A stretch of DNA of 20,647 nucleotides from Lachnoclostridium sp. UBA903 (GTDB lineage Bacteria > Bacillota > Clostridia > Lachnospirales > Lachnospiraceae): NCBI GenBank assembly GCA_002294045.1, contig DBEP01000121.1:28059-48705 (forward strand). The letters run 5' to 3'. Positions 1 through 7,908 of this stretch are shown one piece after another. Made by a program: the position numbers and the translations under genes. The notes below the pieces were generated by a model, which worked only from the letters and a program-made list of their open reading frames with translations, searched no databases and was not told where the DNA came from. Each line of letters starts with the position of its first letter. Positions within the stretch are counted from its first letter, which is position 1.

Positions 1-4
1 TTGA

Positions 5-20
5 ATTTTGCAACAGCCCC
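5..20. repeat. End of a dispersed inverted-repeat element, cut by window edge
   Basis: The 16 bases ATTTTGCAACAGCCCC are identical to the right end of the 78-bp inverted-repeat element at 7824-7901. The rest of this copy would lie to the left of the window. The sequence CTGTTGCAAA at an element end resembles the terminal repeats of some insertion sequences, so this may be an IS or MITE end. That family link is inference. Confidence 0.6.
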
Positions 21-63
21 AAGTTCAGCCAGTTTTTTTATGTAAAAAACATTAAAATAATGA

Positions 64-92
64 TTGACTTTCATAAAGGAAACGTGTAAAAT
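64..92 (+). promoter_or_regulatory. Sigma-A type promoter for the modABC leader
   Basis: TTGACT (64-69), a 17-base spacer and TAAAAT (87-92) match the vegetative sigma-A consensus closely. Transcription would start near 99. That leaves a leader of nearly 400 bases before modA, which is far longer than needed for translation and fits RNA-level control. Confidence 0.65.
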
Positions 93-164
93 ACAAAACA
101 TCAAAAACAAAACACATATAAACGATACAATAATAGATAAAACACAACTATAATTTACATAAAC

Positions 165-305
165 ATGGTTGCTCCTGCATGTTTGCAGGGAGCGCCCTGA
201 TAAGACAAAGATGTCCGGGACCAGTAAGGTCTCAGGCATCTTTTCTAATTTCATGGGAAAGCTCGTCCTATGAGATAAAAACCCTACGGGCCAGGCTCTT
301 TCTTG
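165..305 (+). ncRNA. Structured mRNA leader, candidate Moco-type riboswitch
   Basis: The leader has clear paired elements. GCTCCTGCA (171-179) pairs with TGCAGGGAGC (184-193) with one bulge. AAGATG (208-213) pairs with CATCTT (237-242), enclosing GGACC/GGTCTC, a second helix of 219-232. CCC-TAC-GGG closes near 282-290. These sit between a strong promoter and a molybdate/tungstate transporter operon. Moco (or Tuco) riboswitches are known upstream of modABC in bacteria. The tail around 271-297 loosely resembles the 3' part of the E. coli moaA Moco RNA as I remember it. I could not align it to the family model, and no classic intrinsic terminator is obvious, so control may be at translation or may be something else. 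Confidence 0.45.
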
Positions 306-492
306 TGATAATTATACCCGCTGTAACACGGTAATATAGAAAAACGGCAATTATGTAATAGGAATATCATCTTAATACAACAAAGGATTTCCATTACATT
401 TGTATAAAAATTTACGAATGGAACTTATTATGAGAGGAAAAGGCAAAGCGTAACTAAGGCTCAAAGTAATAAGCAAAAGAAAGGAGAATTTT

Positions 493-1380
493 ATGAAAAA
501 GTTAAAACATGTTTTGCTACTGGGTATTTGTATGGCTGCTTTACTGTCTGCAGGCTGCGGTAAAAAAGATACAAGTGAGGCGGATAGCACCGCAGGAAAT
601 TCCACTGAGGCGGTTGCGGACACCGCCGAAAACAGTGACGGCGTGCAAGATTCGGCATCAGAAGAGGATAGCTCTGCAAATACGGAACAAGCAGCTGAAA
701 TTCTCGTGGCTGCGGCTGCAAGCCTTCAAAACGCCATGGAAGAAATCGAAAAATTATATCAGGCGGTAAATCCTAATGTAACGGTAACATTTACCTTCGG
801 CAGTTCCGGAACATTACAGGAACAGATAGAACAGGGAGCCCCGGTGGACGTATTTATGTCGGCCGCGTTAAAACAAATGACGGCATTAGAGGAAGAAGGA
901 CTTATATTAGACGGTACAAAAAAAGATTTGCTGGAGAATAAAGTGGTATTGATTGTACCAAAAGACAGTGAGCTTGGAATTGCCGGCTTTGAAGATATTT
1001 TAAAAGCATCCGTTATTGCCCTGGGAGACCCCGAGAGTGTACCGGCAGGTCAGTATGCGGAAGAAATATTTACCTCTCTTAACCTGCTGGATGATGTGAA
1101 AGAGAAAGCAAATTATGGTAAAGATGTAACGGAAGTGCTTACCTGGGTAAATACGGGCAATGCGGACGCAGGTGTGGTATATGCCACCGATGCCAAATCC
1201 AGCGATGCGGTAACGGTTGTTGCAGAAGCACCGGAAGGCAGCACTTCCAAGGTTCTGTATCCCGTTGCGGTAGTAAAAGATTCCAAGGTGCCGGAAGCCG
1301 CAAAGGCATTTGTCGATTATCTGGGCTCAGAGGAAGCACTGCAGGTATTCGAAAAATACGGATTTGCTGCAAACCAATAA
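493..1380 (+). CDS. modA: Molybdate/tungstate ABC transporter substrate-binding lipoprotein ModA
   Basis: This 295-residue protein binds molybdate or tungstate outside the membrane and delivers it to ModB. Residues 1-22 form a lipoprotein signal with lipobox LSAGC and acylated Cys22. A Ser/Glu/Asp-rich tether follows to about residue 70. The mature domain carries ModA hallmarks: an AAAASLQNAM start, FGSSGTLQEQIEQGAPVDVF, GDPESVPAGQYAEE and the AGVVYATDA block. AAGGAG sits six bases before the ATG, which supports this start. It is the first gene of modABC, with 74 bases before modB. No ModE regulator is nearby, so the long leader is the likely control point. Sequence alone does not tell molybdate from tungstate preference. 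Confidence 0.93.
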   Translation: MKKLKHVLLLGICMAALLSAGCGKKDTSEADSTAGNSTEAVADTAENSDGVQDSASEEDSSANTEQAAEILVAAAASLQNAMEEIEKLYQAVNPNVTVTFTFGSSGTLQEQIEQGAPVDVFMSAALKQMTALEEEGLILDGTKKDLLENKVVLIVPKDSELGIAGFEDILKASVIALGDPESVPAGQYAEEIFTSLNLLDDVKEKANYGKDVTEVLTWVNTGNADAGVVYATDAKSSDAVTVVAEAPEGSTSKVLYPVAVVKDSKVPEAAKAFVDYLGSEEALQVFEKYGFAANQ

Positions 1381-1454
1381 TACTTCCCTGTAAGACGAAG
1401 AGCAGAAATCTCCGGAATGAGATGAAAGCAATGAATACGGAAAGGAGATAATAA

Positions 1455-2135
1455 ATGGACTGGTCACCTTTATGGATATCCATGAAAACAGCGGCAGCAG
1501 CCACTGTTATTACATTTTTTCTGGGCATTTTTGCCGCTCACAGGGTTATGAAAATCAGAGGACGGTTAGTTTGGTTTCTGGACGGTTTATTTAATCTTCC
1601 TCTTGTACTGCCTCCTACGGTTGCAGGATTTTTTCTTCTTGTATTATTTGGGAAGCATGGACCAATCGGGGAATTCTTATCCCTGTTCGGCATACAGATT
1701 GTATTCAAATGGTCTGCTACCGTAGTGGCGGCAGTTGTAATAGCTTTTCCGCTGATGTATCGTTCCGCAAAGGCAGCCTTTGAACAGGTTGACCCTAATT
1801 TAATCTTTGCTGCCAGAACTCTTGGCATGTCTGAAATAAGAATATTCTGGAAAATCAATATGCCTCTGGCACTTCCCGGAGTTATATCCGGCGGAATATT
1901 GGCTTTTGCAAGAGCTTTGGGCGAATTTGGAGCTACTCTTATGATAGCCGGGAACATACCCAAGGTCACCCAGACCATACCGGTTGCAATCTATATGGCG
2001 GTACAGGGAAGCAGGATGGACCGGGCGGCTGTTTGGGTAATTATTATTGTTATTATATCCTTTACGGTAGTTTTCCTTATGAATTATCTGCCGAACAGAA
2101 AAAGGAAATACGGCACTAAGGAGGAAGGGGAATGA
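1455..2135 (+). CDS. modB: Molybdate ABC transporter permease ModB
   Basis: ModB is the membrane permease that forms the channel for molybdate or tungstate. The 226 residues are the usual length for the family. Several hydrophobic segments are visible, roughly at 10-30, 42-66, 84-102, 141-165 and 192-212. The EAA cytoplasmic loop that docks on the ATPase is at about 119-141 (AARTLGMSEIRIFWKINMPL). The ALGEFGATLMIAGN stretch at 154-167 is typical of ModB/CysT permeases. AAAGGAG precedes the ATG. The stop overlaps the modC start by four bases (ATGA), so the two are translationally coupled. Confidence 0.95.
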   Translation: MDWSPLWISMKTAAAATVITFFLGIFAAHRVMKIRGRLVWFLDGLFNLPLVLPPTVAGFFLLVLFGKHGPIGEFLSLFGIQIVFKWSATVVAAVVIAFPLMYRSAKAAFEQVDPNLIFAARTLGMSEIRIFWKINMPLALPGVISGGILAFARALGEFGATLMIAGNIPKVTQTIPVAIYMAVQGSRMDRAAVWVIIIVIISFTVVFLMNYLPNRKRKYGTKEEGE

Positions 2136-3172
2136 GTTTATATGTAGATATTACGAAAAAATTCAAAGGCTTCTCCCTTACTGTTAAATTTAACACCGAT
2201 AAGGAAAGAATGGGGCTTCTGGGGGCTTCCGGATGCGGCAAAAGTATGACTTTAAAATGTATTGCGGGTATTGAGAAACCGGATGAGGGCCGTATTATTT
2301 TAAACGACAGGACCTTATTTGATTCAAAAAAGAAAATTGATTTACCGCCCCAGCAAAGGAAAGTAGGGTATTTGTTTCAGAATTATGCCTTGTTTCCCAA
2401 TATGACGGTGGAAGAAAATATAGGCTGCGGTTTAAAAAAATCGAAAAAAGAGAAAAAGCCAAGAGTGGATCAAATGATAGAATTGTTGCATTTGAAAGGA
2501 CTGAAAACAAGATATCCCATGCAGTTGTCCGGCGGACAGCAGCAAAGGGTGGCATTAGCCAGGATTTTTGCTTATGAGCCGGATGTTTTGATGCTTGATG
2601 AGCCTTTTTCCGCACTGGACGCTTACCTGAAGGAAAATCTTCAGCAGGAGCTGTCTTCGGTATTAAAAGAATATAACGGGGATACTATAATCGTATCCCA
2701 CAACAGGGATGAAATATACAGCTTATGCGAAAAAATTGCTATTATAGATGCGGGCAGCCTGGTATTAACCGGCAATACGGCTGATATTTTTCAAAAACCG
2801 GTTAGACTGGCAGCTGCGAGACTGACCGGGTGCAAGAATATTTCCAGGGCAAAAAAGGTTTCGGATTATGAAGTGGAGGCACTTGATTGGGGAATCGTGT
2901 TAAAAACGGATGAAATGGTATCCGCATATGTTAATTATGTCGGTATCCGTGCACATGACATTAAGGCGGCAAAAATTGAAACGGAAGAAAATACGGTACC
3001 CTGTAGTCTGCTTCGTATTGCGGAAAGTCCTTTTGAAAAAAATATTATCGTAAACTGTAATTCAGGCGAGCTGTGGTGGAAAATAAGCAAAGCCTATTGG
3101 ATTAATAATTTAAAGGAAGAAATACCGGAATATATCAGGCTTCCGAAATCTTCCCTTATGCTGCTGGAATAA
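2132..3172 (+). CDS. modC: Molybdate ABC transporter ATP-binding protein ModC
   Basis: ModC hydrolyses ATP to drive molybdate or tungstate import. Within 346 residues the ABC motifs appear in order: Walker A GASGCGKS (31-38), Q-loop around Q83, signature LSGGQQQ (132-138), Walker B VLMLDEP (152-158) and switch His190. After the ATPase core the TGCKNIS stretch (232-238) is typical of ModC. The C-terminal region from about 265 looks like a TOBE/Mop-type regulatory domain that may sense intracellular oxyanion. AAGGAGGAAGGGG precedes the start, which overlaps modB. A strong terminator follows, so modABC is a complete three-gene operon with no molybdopterin genes attached. Confidence 0.94.
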   Translation: MSLYVDITKKFKGFSLTVKFNTDKERMGLLGASGCGKSMTLKCIAGIEKPDEGRIILNDRTLFDSKKKIDLPPQQRKVGYLFQNYALFPNMTVEENIGCGLKKSKKEKKPRVDQMIELLHLKGLKTRYPMQLSGGQQQRVALARIFAYEPDVLMLDEPFSALDAYLKENLQQELSSVLKEYNGDTIIVSHNRDEIYSLCEKIAIIDAGSLVLTGNTADIFQKPVRLAAARLTGCKNISRAKKVSDYEVEALDWGIVLKTDEMVSAYVNYVGIRAHDIKAAKIETEENTVPCSLLRIAESPFEKNIIVNCNSGELWWKISKAYWINNLKEEIPEYIRLPKSSLMLLE

Positions 3173-3211
3173 TCCGTACATGCGGATACGAATCAAGTGA
3201 CATCAGCGCCG

Positions 3212-3237
3212 GAGTCTGGCAAGCCAGACTCTTTTTT
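3212..3237 (+). terminator. Rho-independent terminator after modC
   Basis: GAGTCTGGC and GCCAGACTC are perfectly complementary with almost no spacer (effective loop CAAG), and are followed by six T residues. It lies 40 bases past the modC stop and ends the modABC transcript. Confidence 0.93.
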
Positions 3238-3320
3238 GTATAGATTTATTTAATTTTGCAAATATTATATCATGACAGCTATATAATTAAGGTTTTAGTA
3301 AGAAGAAACGGAGGTAAATC

Positions 3321-3557
3321 ATGATTGATAAAATGGAAAACGGAAAAGATAAAGCCGTCGGCAAAATAAAAGAGACCGCAGGAAAATGGATGGACGATGA
3401 GGGACTTGAATTCCAGGGTAAAATGCAGGGGATAAAAGGAAATATCGGTGAAAAAACAGAAGACATGAAAGAATCGGTTATGGAGAAGGCAAACGATTTG
3501 ATAGATAAGGTAAAAGGTGATAAGCGGAATAAAAATAATGACATGGATAACAGATAA
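3321..3557 (+). CDS. CsbD-family small stress protein
   Basis: The 78-residue protein is hydrophilic, rich in Lys, Asp, Glu and Met, and lacks cysteine. It shows the repeated CsbD-like pattern of short helices such as KDKAVGKIKETAGKWMDDE and FQGKMQGIKGNIGEK. CsbD proteins are abundant general-stress proteins in many bacteria, but their biochemical role is unknown. GGAGG precedes the ATG with good spacing. The upstream DNA has a TATAAT at 3282-3287, but the nearest -35-like TTGCAA (3256-3261) is 20 bases away, so the promoter is uncertain. The gene stands alone between the modC terminator and a structured intergenic repeat. Confidence 0.8.
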   Translation: MIDKMENGKDKAVGKIKETAGKWMDDEGLEFQGKMQGIKGNIGEKTEDMKESVMEKANDLIDKVKGDKRNKNNDMDNR

Positions 3558-3574
3558 AAATAAGTAATTTTTCA

Positions 3575-3626
3575 GAGCTGAAAGTGCAGATTTCCTTTAT
3601 ATTAGGCCAATATGCTTTTTCAGCTC
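3575..3626. repeat. Two-tier inverted repeat after the CsbD-like gene
   Basis: GAGCTGAAA (3575-3583) pairs with TTTCAGCTC (3618-3626). Inside it, ATATT (3599-3603) pairs with AATAT (3609-3613). It begins 18 bases after the CsbD-like stop and could act as a transcript 3' end or stabiliser. No T-tract follows on the + strand, so I do not call it a standard terminator. Confidence 0.5.
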
Positions 3627-3743
3627 CTGCTACATAAAATCTATTTCAGGCATTGTATTTTTTAATTTTCTAATTTCAGGAGCCGGCCTGTCCCGGGTAT
3701 TATTTTCCGGCCTTTGCTTCTTCTGTCAATCAGCAGGAATGTC

Positions 3744-3772
3744 TTGCAATTTGCACCCAAAACTATTACAAT
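3744..3772 (+). promoter_or_regulatory. Promoter for the YcaQ-like gene
   Basis: TTGCAA (3744-3749), a 17-base spacer and TACAAT (3767-3772) form a good sigma-A type promoter. Transcription would start near 3779, upstream of the ATG at 3849. This argues against the longer reading frame beginning at 3714. Confidence 0.6.
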
Positions 3773-3848
3773 AAAAACAACCAGAAAATATGTTCGAATT
3801 TCACTTAAATTATTATCTTATTACAAACCATGGAGACAGGAGCCGTAT

Positions 3849-5036
3849 ATGGAAGAATATAAGCTGACAATGAAACAGGCCAGAAGATTTATGCTGGTAA
3901 AACATGGATTAATGGGTGGTTACAAATTCAGCGGTAAGGATGGTATCAGGCAGTTTGTTAAGCAGGCAGGCTGTATTCAGTTTGATCCCATTGATATCTG
4001 CGGAAAAAACACGGAACTGGTACTACAGTCAAGGGTAAAGGGTTTTACCAAGGGGATGCTCTACGAACTGTTATATGAAGAGAGGAGCCTCATAGATTAT
4101 TATGATAAGAATCTGGCCATTATCGGTATGGAGGACTGGAAGTACTTTCAACGAATACGGGAGCATTATAGGAATCACAGCAGAAGCAGGGAGGAAGTCG
4201 GTGCTGTGGCAGACCGGATAAAAGAAATTATAAGGGAAAAAGGCCCGGTCTGTTCAAAAGACATAGATTTTAGCCGCAAGGTTGACTGGTATTGGAGCAA
4301 TGCCAGTCTTTCCAGAGTTGCGTTGGAGACCATGTATTTCCGGGGAGATTTAATCGTTCACCATAAAAAAGGGACCATCAAATATTACGCTTTAACGGAG
4401 GATTATATACCGGAAGAGATATTCCAGGCAGAAGAACCCCATACCAGAGAACCGGATTATATAAAATGGAATGTCCTGCGCAGAATCTCGGCAGTGGGGC
4501 TTCTGTGGAATAAACCTTCGGACGCATGGCTTTTTATTCAGAATATGAAAGCTCAAAATAGAAATCAGGCTTTTATGGAGCTGCTTCGTGAAAAGAAAAT
4601 TATTGAGATATCCGTGGATAATATAAAAGACAAGCTTTATTGCCTGGAATCGGACAGGAATCTGCTGGAAGAAATACGGACGGACCCTGTGTTTAAGGAA
4701 CGAACCGAATTTATAGCGCCTCTTGATAATATGCTTTGGGACAGGAAGCTGATAAAAGCTTTATTTTATTTTGATTACAAGTGGGAAATTTACACCCCTG
4801 TGGCAGAACGTAGGTATGGTTATTATGTTCTTCCAATTCTTTCGGGGGATTCCTTCGCAGGCAGGATAGAGATTGTTAACGACAGGAAAAATAAATGTCT
4901 TCAAATAAAGAACATATGGCTGGAAAACGGCATAAAACCAACGAAAAAATTAGTGGAAAACATAAAGCGTACCATAAATAAATTTTCCAAATTCAATGAC
5001 TGCGGTATAATTGAGTATAGCAATTGCTTGTGGTAA
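3849..5036 (+). CDS. YcaQ/AlkZ-family DNA glycosylase (HTH_42 winged-helix protein)
   Basis: Proteins of this family unhook DNA interstrand crosslinks or remove bulky alkyl adducts. The 395 residues match the usual length near 400. QFD at 44-46 fits the Q-phi-D catalytic motif of the YcaQ-like branch, in contrast to Q-phi-Q in AlkZ. The C-terminal half has the conserved block from MLWDRKLIKALFYFDYKWE to RRYGYYVLPIL followed by GRIEI. I chose the ATG at 3849 because AGGAG lies six bases upstream and the promoter at 3744-3772 lies inside the longer frame. The 45 residues that frame would add look unlike the family. It is a single-gene unit with no visible terminator. Whether it unhooks crosslinks or only single adducts cannot be read from the sequence. 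Confidence 0.85.
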   Translation: MEEYKLTMKQARRFMLVKHGLMGGYKFSGKDGIRQFVKQAGCIQFDPIDICGKNTELVLQSRVKGFTKGMLYELLYEERSLIDYYDKNLAIIGMEDWKYFQRIREHYRNHSRSREEVGAVADRIKEIIREKGPVCSKDIDFSRKVDWYWSNASLSRVALETMYFRGDLIVHHKKGTIKYYALTEDYIPEEIFQAEEPHTREPDYIKWNVLRRISAVGLLWNKPSDAWLFIQNMKAQNRNQAFMELLREKKIIEISVDNIKDKLYCLESDRNLLEEIRTDPVFKERTEFIAPLDNMLWDRKLIKALFYFDYKWEIYTPVAERRYGYYVLPILSGDSFAGRIEIVNDRKNKCLQIKNIWLENGIKPTKKLVENIKRTINKFSKFNDCGIIEYSNCLW

Positions 5037-5114
5037 CAGTAAGCGGGTAATAAAGGTGGATATCCATTTCTTTCTATATTTAAAGGGATTATTTCTTATT
5101 GGGATATTCTTATA

Positions 5115-5143
5115 TTGTATATTCTTTAAGTTAGTGATACAAT
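5115..5143 (+). promoter_or_regulatory. Candidate promoter for the M16 peptidase gene
   Basis: TTGTAT (5115-5120), 17 bases and TACAAT (5138-5143) form a plausible sigma-A promoter, with a start near 5150 and a leader of about 30 bases. Confidence 0.45.
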
Positions 5144-5178
5144 TTAGGCTATATGAAAAAAGGGAAAGGAAATAGTAC

Positions 5179-6423
5179 ATGATTAACCGTAAAAAGTTAT
5201 CCAACGGAATAACTGTTGTATTGGAAACCATGCCTTATTTAAGGAGTGCAGCCTTTGGCATATGGGTCAAGGTAGGGTCCTCCAATGAAAATGAAAATAA
5301 TAACGGCATTTCACATATAATTGAACATATGCTTTTTAAAGGGACAAAAAATCGCTCTGCCAAACAAATAGCGGACGATATGGCCAGAATCGGAGGAGAT
5401 ATTAACGCCTATACCAGTAAAGAATGCACCTCTTTTTATGCCGTTACCCTGGACGAGCACCTGCCCATTGCCATTGAAATTATCGGTGATATGCTAAACA
5501 ATTCTTTGATAGATGAAAAGGCTTTAAAGAAAGAAAAAGGCGTGATTATAGAAGAAATTGATATGTACGATGATTCACCGGAAGACCTGGTACATGAAAT
5601 GCTGCAGATGAAAGTATGGGATAAGCATCCTCTGGGGTACCAGATATCCGGTAAGAAGGAAACTGTCCGGGCAATTACCAGACAGGAGATTCTGGACTAT
5701 ATGGCCGGCTATTATGTTTCTGAGAATATGGTTATATCGGTTTCGGGTAATTTTAAGGAAGATGAAATAATGGAACTTCTGGAAACTCACTTCTCCGGTA
5801 TTCCCGCAGGTCCCAGACAACCGGATTGTACGGTGCCCCTATACCGTCCCTCCGTCTATACCAAAGAAAAAGATGTGGAACAACTCCATCTGAATATTGC
5901 TTTTGAATCCGTGGTAGCGGATGCCGACGAAAAATATGCTTTAACCATATTAAATGCCGTCCTGGGCGGCAGCATCAATTCCAGACTGTTTCAGGTAATA
6001 CGGGAAAATCTGGGGCTGACCTATACCATATATTCTTATGGAAGTTCTTTTAAGAAAGCCGGTTTGCTTCATATATACAGTGCCATGAATCCAAATCAGT
6101 TAGAGCCGGTTTTATCAAATTCCTTTGATATTATTGAAGATTTAAAAGTGAACGGCCTGACAAAGGATGAATTATCCATGGCAAAAGAACAGATTAAAAC
6201 GGAACTGATTATGGGAAACGAAAGTGCTAAAAACCGGATGAGCAGCAATGGCAAATCGATTCTGCTGAAAGATTACATCGTGCCTTTGGAAGAAACCATT
6301 AAAAGGGTTGAGGAAGTAACCAGGGATGAAATCATGAAGTTTGCAAAAAAACATCTTGTAAAGCAAAATTGCAGCTTGTCTTTGGTAGGTAATCTGGAAA
6401 ATACGGATAAATTAAAATTGTAA
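5179..6423 (+). CDS. M16-family zinc metallopeptidase (YmxG/processing-peptidase-like)
   Basis: This 414-residue protein has the inverted zinc motif HIIEH at 46-50 (HxxEH), with the downstream zinc-binding glutamate at 125 or 126 in the EEIDMYDD segment. It therefore looks catalytically complete. The first half is the active M16 domain. The second half, with LGGSINSRLFQVIRENLG and LTYTIYSYGS, is the inactive-type domain that carries substrate-binding residues. The length matches the single-chain YmxG-like peptidases of Firmicutes. No signal peptide is visible, so it should be cytoplasmic. AAAGGAAAT lies nine bases before the ATG. The physiological substrate is not known from sequence, and it stands apart from its neighbours. 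Confidence 0.88.
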   Translation: MINRKKLSNGITVVLETMPYLRSAAFGIWVKVGSSNENENNNGISHIIEHMLFKGTKNRSAKQIADDMARIGGDINAYTSKECTSFYAVTLDEHLPIAIEIIGDMLNNSLIDEKALKKEKGVIIEEIDMYDDSPEDLVHEMLQMKVWDKHPLGYQISGKKETVRAITRQEILDYMAGYYVSENMVISVSGNFKEDEIMELLETHFSGIPAGPRQPDCTVPLYRPSVYTKEKDVEQLHLNIAFESVVADADEKYALTILNAVLGGSINSRLFQVIRENLGLTYTIYSYGSSFKKAGLLHIYSAMNPNQLEPVLSNSFDIIEDLKVNGLTKDELSMAKEQIKTELIMGNESAKNRMSSNGKSILLKDYIVPLEETIKRVEEVTRDEIMKFAKKHLVKQNCSLSLVGNLENTDKLKL

Positions 6424-6439
6424 AATTTATCCAAAACAC

Positions 6440-6468
6440 TTTACGTATAAATAATTATGTGATATATT
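6440..6468 (+). promoter_or_regulatory. Candidate promoter for the Fe-S protein gene
   Basis: TTTACG (6440-6445), 17 bases and TATATT (6463-6468), with a TG one base before the -10 (extended -10 form). The transcript would start near 6475, 19 bases before the ATG. Confidence 0.5.
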
Positions 6469-6493
6469 CTTTAAAAAAACCGGTGGTGATAAA

Positions 6494-7759
6494 ATGTCCC
6501 ATATAGTTGGAAAATCAGCTTACAAAAGTTTGGAGGAAAGAATTAATAAGTTTCCCCAGGGTGCCCCGCCGTCAGAAACCCTTTATAAAATTTTAAGCAT
6601 ACTGTTCAGTGAAAAAGAAGCAGCCTATGTAGCACAGCTTCCTGTCAGGCCGTTTACTGTTAAAAGAGCCGCGAAGATTTGGAAAGTGAATGAAGTAAAT
6701 GCGGAAAAGCTTCTAAACCGGCTTGCAGCCAGGGCACTGCTGCTGGATATGGACCATAGCGGTACCAGACAGTTTATGCTCCCGCCGCCTATGGCGGGAT
6801 TTTTTGAGTTTTCAATGATGAGAATCCGGAACGATATTGACCAGAAACTGCTGGGAGAGCTTTTTTATCAATATTTAAATGTGGAAGAAGACTTTGTAAA
6901 AGAATTGTTCTTAAGTACGGAAACCAGACTTGGCCGTGTATTTGTACAGGAAGGAGTTCTTACAAACGAAAATGAAGTCCGCATATTGGATTTTGAAAGG
7001 GCAAGCCATATCATTAAAAGTGCAGAACACATTGGTATCAGTACCTGCTACTGCCGCCATAAAATGCATCATGCAGGCCACGGCTGTGATGCGCCTATGG
7101 ACATATGTATGACCTTTGGTAACGCAGCGGCTTCCCTGATAAAATATAATTATGCCAGAGAGGTGGAGGCTTCGGAAGGAATCGAGCTTTTACACCGGGC
7201 TTATGAAAATAATCTTGTCCAATGCGGGGAGAATGTCAGGGAAGACGTAACCTTTATCTGTAACTGCTGCGGCTGCTGCTGCGAGGCAATGGTCGCCGCC
7301 AAAAAATTTGGTATGCTGCATCCGGTACAGACAACAAATTATATGCCGGAAATTAATGACCAAAGCTGCACCAAATGCGGAAGGTGCATGAAAGCCTGTC
7401 CAATCGGTGCCATAGAAATCAGGACGGATGAAGCAGATATAAAAACAATGAAGATAAATGAGGAGGTATGCCTTGGATGCGGAGTTTGTGTAAGGAATTG
7501 CGGCAAAAACAGCATCATGCTGAAAAGACGCAATCAGAAAATTATAACTCCGGTAAATTCCGTCCACAGAACCGTACTTATGGCCATAGAAAAAGGAATG
7601 CTGCAAAATTTAATTTTTGACAATCAGGCCTTTGGCAGCCACAGGGCTATGGCAGCGGTTTTATCCGCCATATTGAAACTGCCTCCGATAAAACAAGCCA
7701 TGGCCAGCAAACAGATGAAGTCGGTATACCTGGATAAATTAATATCCGCGAAAAAATAA
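6494..7759 (+). CDS. Fe-S protein with winged-helix-like N-terminus and two 4Fe-4S ferredoxin motifs
   Basis: The function of this 421-residue protein is unknown to me. Residues 25-95 read as a helix-turn-helix-like segment (FTVKRAAKIWKVNEVNAEKLLNRL). A middle region carries CYCRHKMHHAGHGCDAPMDIC (Cys185, 187, 198, 205). A dense cysteine cluster CNCCGCCC follows at 256-263. Two ferredoxin motifs then appear, Cys292/295/298/302 (followed by Pro303) and Cys326/329/332/336, each suited to a 4Fe-4S cluster. The tail of about 80 residues has no cysteine. No membrane segments or signal peptide are seen. The mix suggests an electron-transfer or redox-sensing protein. Similar proteins are usually annotated only as 4Fe-4S binding. 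GGTGGTGAT precedes the ATG. It appears to be a single-gene unit. Confidence 0.8.
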   Translation: MSHIVGKSAYKSLEERINKFPQGAPPSETLYKILSILFSEKEAAYVAQLPVRPFTVKRAAKIWKVNEVNAEKLLNRLAARALLLDMDHSGTRQFMLPPPMAGFFEFSMMRIRNDIDQKLLGELFYQYLNVEEDFVKELFLSTETRLGRVFVQEGVLTNENEVRILDFERASHIIKSAEHIGISTCYCRHKMHHAGHGCDAPMDICMTFGNAAASLIKYNYAREVEASEGIELLHRAYENNLVQCGENVREDVTFICNCCGCCCEAMVAAKKFGMLHPVQTTNYMPEINDQSCTKCGRCMKACPIGAIEIRTDEADIKTMKINEEVCLGCGVCVRNCGKNSIMLKRRNQKIITPVNSVHRTVLMAIEKGMLQNLIFDNQAFGSHRAMAAVLSAILKLPPIKQAMASKQMKSVYLDKLISAKK

Positions 7760-7779
7760 TAGGACAAAAGGCATGCACC

Positions 7780-7801
7780 AGAGCGTGTTTGAAAAATGCT
7801 T
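7780..7801. repeat. Solo terminal repeat of the MITE-like family
   Basis: AGAGCGTGTTTGAAAAAT at 7780-7797 is identical to the left terminal repeat of the element at 15585-15746. Including the next four bases (GCTT), all 22 bases match the reverse complement of that element's right end with two differences. The body and other end of an element are absent here, so this is a solo or truncated end. Confidence 0.7.
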
Positions 7802-7823
7802 TGAACTTAATTTGAATTTAATA

Positions 7824-7901
7824 GGGGCTGTTGCAAAAAGTTGTTTTACTGAACTTATGTCCGGAATAGGATTACTATTTCCTGGATTTTGCAACAGCCC
7901 C
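7824..7901. repeat. 78-bp inverted-repeat element between convergent genes
   Basis: GGGGCTGTTGCAAAA (7824-7838) and TTTTGCAACAGCCCC (7887-7901) are perfect 15-bp inverted repeats. An inner imperfect hairpin forms from GGAATAG and CTATTTCC near 7863-7882. One end is duplicated at 5-20 of the window. It lies between the convergent Fe-S gene and lacI-type gene, where it could also stop transcription from both sides. It may be a miniature or internally deleted insertion element. No coding capacity is present. Confidence 0.7.
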
Positions 7902-7908
7902 TGTTAAA

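Noticed and set aside
430..453. Seven-codon leader peptide in the modA leader (MRGKGKA)
   Set aside because: No Shine-Dalgarno site and no run of regulatory codons, so there is nothing to support attenuation by translation.
3714..3848. 45-residue N-terminal extension of the YcaQ-like protein
   Set aside because: A good promoter lies inside this stretch and a good ribosome binding site precedes 3849. The extension does not look like the family's N-terminus.
7824..7901. Simple Rho-independent terminator
   Set aside because: The stem is terminator-like, but the T-tract is inside the repeat, not after it, and one end recurs at 5-20. I treat it as a repeat element that may also terminate transcription.
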